From: Girardinichthys multiradiatus | Lineage: Eukaryota; Chordata; Actinopteri; Cyprinodontiformes; Goodeidae | Assembly: GCF_021462225.1 (NCBI RefSeq) | Contig: NC_061805.1 | Location: 28,165,958-28,229,957 of the forward strand | Length of the DNA: 64,000 nt | Direction: 5' to 3' | Shown: piece by piece, positions 58,301 to 64,000 of the stretch | How the letters are laid out: each line of letters opens with the position of its first letter | Numbering within the stretch: the stretch's first letter is position 1 | Notes under the pieces: generated by a model | Seen by the model: only the letters and a program-made list of their open reading frames with translations | The model's database searches: none | Told to the model about the DNA's origin: nothing | Position numbers and translations under genes: made by a program

Positions 58301-61300
58301 ATTATGATATTCTTTTTTTATTCTGAGGTTTCCAGGTATTAACAAAAACAGCCACCTGTTCCCATGCCCATAGCTATCCTACCTTTTAAAGATCTTTAGT
58401 TTCACTGTGCTCTTAGACTCTGGGGTTGATCAGTAAAATCAATTTAACAATTCTCAGTAAACCAAACTTGTGAGATGATGGGAGTAAGAAGTCAAAATGT
58501 AGCTTTTTTTATGGATATTGGTGACTTGATGAATGACAGACAAGGTTCTGACTCTATTTCAAGACATCTGTTCATACTCTCTTATTTTTGTTGCCATTTA
58601 AAAGGTTTCTTTCCCCAGACAGGGTTTTAGTGTATGGCGCTTTAGCCAGGTGAGTCATCAGAGCAGCCTACAGTTAAAAGCTGTAATTATTGCACATCTG
58701 GGTTTCTTTAAAGTCGGGGTTTGTTGTAATCGTCGCCTCCATTTGAAGGATTGTAATTACTGAATGCATCAGGCTTTGTGCAGAGTTTTTGTGTTACTTT
58801 GCTTGTGGTTTTGTCAGCTTCTCCAGCTGCAGTTTGACAGCTCTGTTTTTCACACAGACGTCTCTACATCATTAGTACTTTACACTTCTAGTTCTTCTGG
58901 GCAGTTTGTGCAGTTTTGGTAATTCTGGGAGAAAGGAATTGTTTTACCTTTTAGTTTTAAAACATTTTTATTTTGCCTTTTGTTTAATGTAGATTTTTGT
59001 TAATGGTACATTCAGTGGCAAACGGATAAACCAAACGTCTATCCCCCAGCTTGAAAAATGAATAACTTGGGTTAAACATACACTCACCAGCCACACAGTT
59101 ACACGTCTTTTTAATTGCTTGTTAATATAAATGGCAAACCATTCAGTCACATGGCAGTTACTCTGAAGTTCAAACAGAAGAAACAGTGTTGTTGTTGGTG
59201 CCCCACGGGTTGGTCTCAGTATTGTAGAAACTGCTGATTTGCTTAGATTGTCGAGCATCTCTGGGGTTTACAGAGAATGGTCAGGAAAAGATAAAATATC
59301 CAGTGAGCAGCAGGATGAAAATGCCCTGTTGGTGTCAGAGGTCAGAAGGAAATGAGCACACTGGTTTGAGATGATAGAAAGGGAACACGCACTCAAATAA
59401 CCGCTCGTTACAACTGAAGTATGTGTAGTGCCTTCACAGCACATTGAACCTTGGAGCAGATGGGCTACAGCAGCAGATGACCACACCGGTTGCCAAACCC
59501 GTTGGCTAAGGGCAGGAAACTGAAGCTACGGTTTACACAGTCTCACCAGAATTGCACAATAATAGATTGGAATAATTTTCCTGGCCCAATAAGACCATAT
59601 TTCAGCTCCTATATTGTGATGGTAGGGTCAGAATTTGGTCTAAACATGAAAGCTTGGATCCACCCTGCCTTGACCAGCGGTTCCCGCCGCTGGTGGTAGT
59701 ATGATAATGTGGGGGATATTTTCCTGGCTTGATTGGGCCCCTGAATACCAGCTTAGCATTGTTTAAACAACACAGGCTACCTGAGGGTTGTTGCTGACTA
59801 TGTCCACCCCTTTATGACCACAGTGTAACCGTCTTATGATGGCTACTTCTAGCAGGATTATGCACCATGTGACAAATCTCTGATCATCTGAGTTAACTGC
59901 ATTCCAGTGGCCCCCACAGTCACCACATTTCACTGTAGCAGAAAACCTGTGGAATGTGTTGAAACAGGAGATTCACATCATGGATGTTCAGCTGGCTAAT
60001 ATGCACAAAGTGTGAGGTGCTGTCGTGTCAGTTTGAACCAAAATCTTTCAGGAATGTTTCAGAGGCCTTTTTGAATCAATACCACGAAGAATTAAGGAAA
60101 AATACGAATTTAGAGCCAAGGCAGATTTTTAAGGCTAAAGGAGGTCCAACCTGGCTGCAGCAAGGTGTACCTAATAAATAGACGGGTAAGAGATTGAGTA
60201 AAGAAGCAGTGAGATGTAGATGGTTCTAATTTAGACAGAAATGCACGACTTTTACAGAAATTTGCATCTAAGGTCCTTCAAAATATAATATTTTTAGGTT
60301 CTGATCAAAGACATTTTCTAAACCCAAAAAATCCAAAATTTGGCTGAGTTTTCCATTGTTTTTTGAGTTGTGGGAGACTTCATGGAATCAAGTCTATACC
60401 ATCAAGCACGTAAAGAGTGGCTTTTTCTAATCTGTCCTCTATTGTCCTCCAGGAGCAACCATCAAACGCATTCAGCAGCAGACCCATACCTACATCGTAA
60501 CTCCAAGTCGGGACAAAGAGCCGGTGTTTGAGGTCACGGGGATGCCAGAGAACGTCGACCGGGCGAGGGAGGAGATAGAGGCACACATTGCCCTTCGAAC
60601 CGGCAGCTGCGGGGGGGTCGAGGCTCCGGGCGTGGACAACAGTGATTTCCAGTTCAACGGGACAGACGTCAGCTTTGAAACCTCTGCGCACCCCATTGGT
60701 CTGGGGGAGGCCGGATGGCTCCATGCAGGTGCATCATCGCCAGGGGGTGGAAGCTTGTTGCCAGTCAGCATCAGTGGTACTCAGCGGGTCAATAGCAATA
60801 TCAGCAGCGCTGTCAGGATGTCTTCCACCTACCGCAACGACAGCTCCAGCTCTCTGGGCAGCGGCTCCAGCTCGGCCGATTCTTTCTACGGCGGTGGGAA
60901 CGGGAATCGGATGGCCGATTTCAGCCCTACCTTCCCCTTCAATGCCAACGCTAACAACAATAACAACAGTACAAGCAGCAGCACAAGTTTCTGGTTTGGC
61001 GATAGCCTTCTTGGTGTGGGGTCTGAAGAGCTCTTCAGCCTGGGAGGCGAATTGTCCTCCTCAGGAATTGAGCCGTTAACCATTTCCACTGCCCATACCT
61101 CGCAGTCCACTGCACCACAGCACATCTGGAGTCCCTTTGTGGACCAGCAGTCACTTCAGGCCATTGATTCGCTGCAGTCCCAGGTAAGTGCTTCTGCAGA
61201 CGTCGGACAAGACTTCAAACCGAATTAGATTTTTAGCTGTGGTTGTTTACAGACTGCTGCTATTAATTTCTGCAGACCAGCCAACCCGGCACCCCCCGTC

Positions 61301-61683
61301 TCTCTCCAACTTTTTCCGGGACCGAAGCCTTGGAGCACCCTCAGGCCCAGCGTGTTCACCAAAGGCCTTTCGGGTCAGCCGGCACCCTCGACGTCCACAG
61401 GATCCCCTCTTACAGCTCGGCCTTCTCCTCCTCTAGTGAAAGCACCACCTCCTCCTCACCTCCCGAATCCTCCTTCTCTTATCGCCCGGCGCTTGGTTTG
61501 TCCGGGAGGGGGCAGGAGATATGCATCCAGTGTATGGATAACCAGGTGATCGCTGCATTGGTTCCTTGCGGCCATAACCTGTTCTGTCTCGATTGTGCCA
61601 CACAAATCTGCCGGGGCCCAGAGGCCGTGTGCCCTGTGTGCCTGTCCCCAGCTACGCAGGCCATTCAGCTGCGCAATATGTGA
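55327..61683 (+). CDS. mex3c: MEX3 RNA-binding E3 ubiquitin ligase, mex3c-like (5 coding exons, 674 aa)
   Basis: RNA-binding ubiquitin ligase that binds mRNA 3'UTRs through two KH domains and controls their stability; cytoplasmic and P-body associated. Exons: 55,327-55,927; 57,657-57,895; 58,005-58,050; 60,453-61,183; 61,276-61,683, all GT-AG and in frame (phases 1,0,1,0). KH1 spans about residues 186-252 (GRQG at 198-201; [20 protein letters not shown]). KH2 spans about 281-350 (GPKG at 293-296; [20 protein letters not shown]). A Ser-rich region holds [14 protein letters not shown] and DFSPTFPF. The C-terminal C3HC4 RING is at 622-661 (CIQCMDNQ ... PCGHNLFC ... CPVCL). [19 protein letters not shown] before KH1 and the 674-aa length favour MEX3C (659 aa in human as I recall) over MEX3A/B/D. 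The ATG at 55,324 is also in frame; I chose the second because family members begin MPSS. A Tc1 relic lies in intron 3. Confidence 0.92.
59081..60192 (+). mobile_element. Decayed Tc1-like element in mex3c intron 3
   Basis: It begins cactcaccagccacacagtt after TA and ends near gtgtacctaataaatagacg ggtaagag, the ends of a well known vertebrate Tc1 family. The order of the transposase is kept on the plus strand (gggtttacagagaatggtca, ggatgggctacagcagcaga-like text at 59,456-59,480, atgtgggggatattttcctg, atcatggatgttcagctggc). Frameshifts and stops are many. Nearly full length but dead. Confidence 0.75.
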
Positions 61684-62775
61684 TTATTTTTAATCCATTT
61701 TTCCTTGACGGTTGATTCAGGGGACAGCCTCTCCTGACATTCCTGGCTCATAGAGAATGTGTGGGACTTACAAAAAGAGACCCTGAATCAGCGCCTAGGT
61801 ATTTCCTCGCCCCAGCTTTTTCCAGGCTGGTGTTAATTTGACAAAGGTGCAGAGAGTAGGTGAAGTGGGATAGAAATGGGGTTTATTTAGGGTATGGGTT
61901 AGGGTGCTGAGCCCGTTCTTGTGCCTGCTAGTGTGAAGTCTTCTTGATTGAATAACAGGAGGGTTGGAAGCTCTCTATGTAGCATTGGGAGGGTTGGGAC
62001 TTTTTTTTAATTATTATTATTTCTCTCATCTTAAATTTAGTTTTTGCTTATCTTGAAGAAAAAAAATACATTTCCTCCTTCCTATAATTTTATTTTTTTA
62101 CATCAAAGTATATTAGAAAGATTTTTGGCTTTAGGGTCAACACTTTATTTTTTCATTTTTAACATCTCAGACGTTTTATCCCACAAGAAACTCCGAAAGA
62201 ACAAGAATCGAGCATGTTTACTTACGACTTCATATCAACTACCAGTATAATACAAAGTGTGAGTGCAGCAGGAAGGGAGGCAAATTCTCCCGCTCCTTTA
62301 AAAGGGTATACGGCTTTCATCGTTCCAAATTATAAATCAGATTTTAGCATAAGTATGAAGACACTCCCAAGGAGGGTTTTTAAAACCAAGTGGGTCAAAG
62401 AATAACTGGAAAGTTTTCACACTCCATAAGCAATCTTTTATTTTTGTTTTCTTAGACCACTTGGATGTTCCGCGTCTTCAGCATCGCCGCGTTGCTTTCC
62501 GATTATACTTTTACCAGTTTACGGTAAACTCGTGCCTAATTCCCAACTGTCAAGGAAGGATATGAGTGGTTTTAGCTGACATGGTGTCGCTCTCTTTTCA
62601 AATGGACATGTGGCCTTTTTTTTGGGGGGGGGGCTCTAATTACCATCACAACACTACCTACAAAAAAATAATCCTAATCTCTGGGTCGAAAGAACACAAG
62701 GTGACAGGCGGAAGTAGTAACGTATTTGTTTTTGGTTTCATAACTACATCTCAATAAAACAAAGGTTGAGTCGAC
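61684..62775 (+). other. mex3c: mex3c 3'UTR (inferred) with poly(A) signal
   Basis: Runs from the TGA stop to an AATAAA at 62,753-62,758 (ctcaataaaacaaagg). The sequence is T-rich with a G run at 62,621-62,633, and no repeats were recognised. The end point is inferred from the hexamer alone; longer 3'UTRs are common in MEX3 genes. Beyond it, 62,776-63,289 holds nothing I can name. Confidence 0.5.
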
Positions 62776-63289
62776 TAATTTATACTTTTTCTGTCCTCTT
62801 GTCATTGTTTGTTTACATCGTCGTATGAGGAAACCACTTCCTGGTTTTTACCTTGAAGGGTAGGCACGTCTTTTGTAACATTCCTCCTCCCTGGTATCGT
62901 ATTAACTTTTTTTTTTTTTTCATGTAGGCGAGGCTCGTCATTCTTGATGGATATATCACTTGGGAGCAAAACTGGCAGATGTTTCCAGCTGTGATCTTGA
63001 ACAAATCCCAATGAAGTACAAAACTGGCTGCTTTTGTTGTACTTGTTTTTTAAAGCCATCTCGAGAATCGTCTCTTTAACTTGAATGTTGATCTACTTGG
63101 ACCGCTCCATCCCACGGCTGTCCGGTTAATTCCACTGAGATGTGAAACGGAGATGAAGGCCATCCATTGCTTTTTTTTTTTTTGCCCGGCCTATGCAAAA
63201 ATCATCTCAGTATTTGAACCAGTCTAGGAGGAAGTAGGTAGATAAAACTCTACAAAAACAGTATAAGCGCCGATCCTAAAAACAGTTGC

Positions 63290-64000
63290 CATGCAAAAGC
63301 ATTCCTGCCCCAGAAACCTTTACATTTAATACTATAAGATCCACATATTTTCAGTTCCGATTATTGGGATTTTTGGTGATCGACCACAGGCAAGTAGCAC
63401 ATAATTGTGAGGATGTTACACTGTCGTATTTGTATTCAGCCCTCAAATCCACTTTTCAGCAGCTGCAAGTCTTCACACATCTGCAGAGTAGGATTTGTGC
63501 TCTTCCTTTGAAAAATAGCTCAAGCTGGGTTAATAATCATTTATTACTACAGTTTCTCAGTTGGATTTATGACTGGGCCATTCTAACACATAAGGTTAAT
63601 ATGATCTAAACCATTCCACTGTAGCTCCAGCTCTATGTTTAGTGTCACTGCCCAGTTTTTCGTTCAGGTTTTCCCGTTTTTTTTTTTTTTTTTTTTTGCT
63701 CCATATATTTCCGACCAGCTTCTCTGTCCCCTTTGAAGAAAAGCATCCCCACCCATGATGCTGCCACCACCATGTTTCATGGTGGGTATGGTGTGTTGAA
63801 GGTGTTTTGCATGTGGGCCAAAAACTTTAATTTTGTTTGACCAGATCACCTTGGTCCACCTGCTTTCTGTGTCCTGCTTATGGTCTGTAGCAAACTGCGG
63901 AGGGGGCTCGGTTCTTATGGTTGGTCCTTAAAGGTCAGATTCGTGGTGTGTGCAATAATTGGTTTTCCTGTTGACAGATTCTTTGCATCTCTGTATCTTC
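63290..64000 (-). mobile_element. Decayed Tc1-like element, cut by the window edge
   Basis: The minus strand reads IWSNKIKVFGPHAK and HTIPTMKHGGGSIMGG (63,664-63,849), the conserved block around the first catalytic Asp. The plus text at 63,590-63,640 (taaaccattccactgtagct) is the reverse complement of the region near the catalytic Glu. A poly-T run (63,680-63,698) interrupts it. The far end lies beyond position 64,000. Confidence 0.65.

Overview
The window is nuclear DNA from a vertebrate, almost certainly a ray-finned (teleost) fish. It has four recognisable protein-coding genes, all with GT-AG introns. Between and inside them lies an AT-rich background crowded with Tc1-like DNA transposons, non-LTR retrotransposon (LINE) ends, tRNA-derived SINEs and short inverted-repeat elements typical of teleosts. 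There is no prokaryotic organisation. The species cannot be told from what I can see.

Layout. (1) Positions 1-770, minus strand: the first two coding exons of pggt1b (beta subunit of geranylgeranyltransferase I); the rest lies beyond the left edge. (2) 771-31,400: about 30 kb with no gene I can support. It holds decayed Tc1 elements of several families, one complete Tc1 element whose transposase is broken by a single stop codon (27,115-28,384), two short RTE-like LINE ends with target-site duplications, two SINEs, a MADF-domain exon and microsatellites. (3) 31,408-44,596, minus: fem1c (substrate receptor of CUL2 ubiquitin ligases), six coding exons, 618 aa, every splice junction in frame. Two 1,610-bp Tc1-like elements with uninterrupted 334-aa transposases sit in its introns 5 and 1, in the same orientation and flanking exons 2-5. 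(4) About 46,298-51,344, minus: tmed7 (p24 cargo receptor), three exons, 213 aa. (5) 52,560-54,760, minus: an L2-type LINE that has lost the core of its reverse transcriptase. (6) 55,327-61,683, plus: a MEX3 gene (two KH domains plus a RING), closest to mex3c by eye, with five coding exons and 674 aa, followed by a likely poly(A) signal at 62,753. (7) 63,290 to the right edge: another Tc1 relic.

The order pggt1b-fem1c-tmed7, all on one strand, matches the human 5q22 block as I recall it. CCDC112 and TICAM2, which belong to that block in human, were not seen here. The genes are not an operon. Three of the four products act in protein fate or membrane traffic: prenylation of CaaX proteins (pggt1b), C-degron recognition (fem1c) and ER-Golgi cargo traffic (tmed7). 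The fourth (mex3) acts on mRNA and carries a RING ubiquitin-ligase domain. I infer no shared pathway from their proximity.

The most interesting structure is in fem1c. Two nearly identical direct-repeat transposons bracket exons 2-5. This arrangement could allow deletion by recombination and, through paired terminal inverted repeats, back-splicing of those exons. I found no convincing new multi-gene system.
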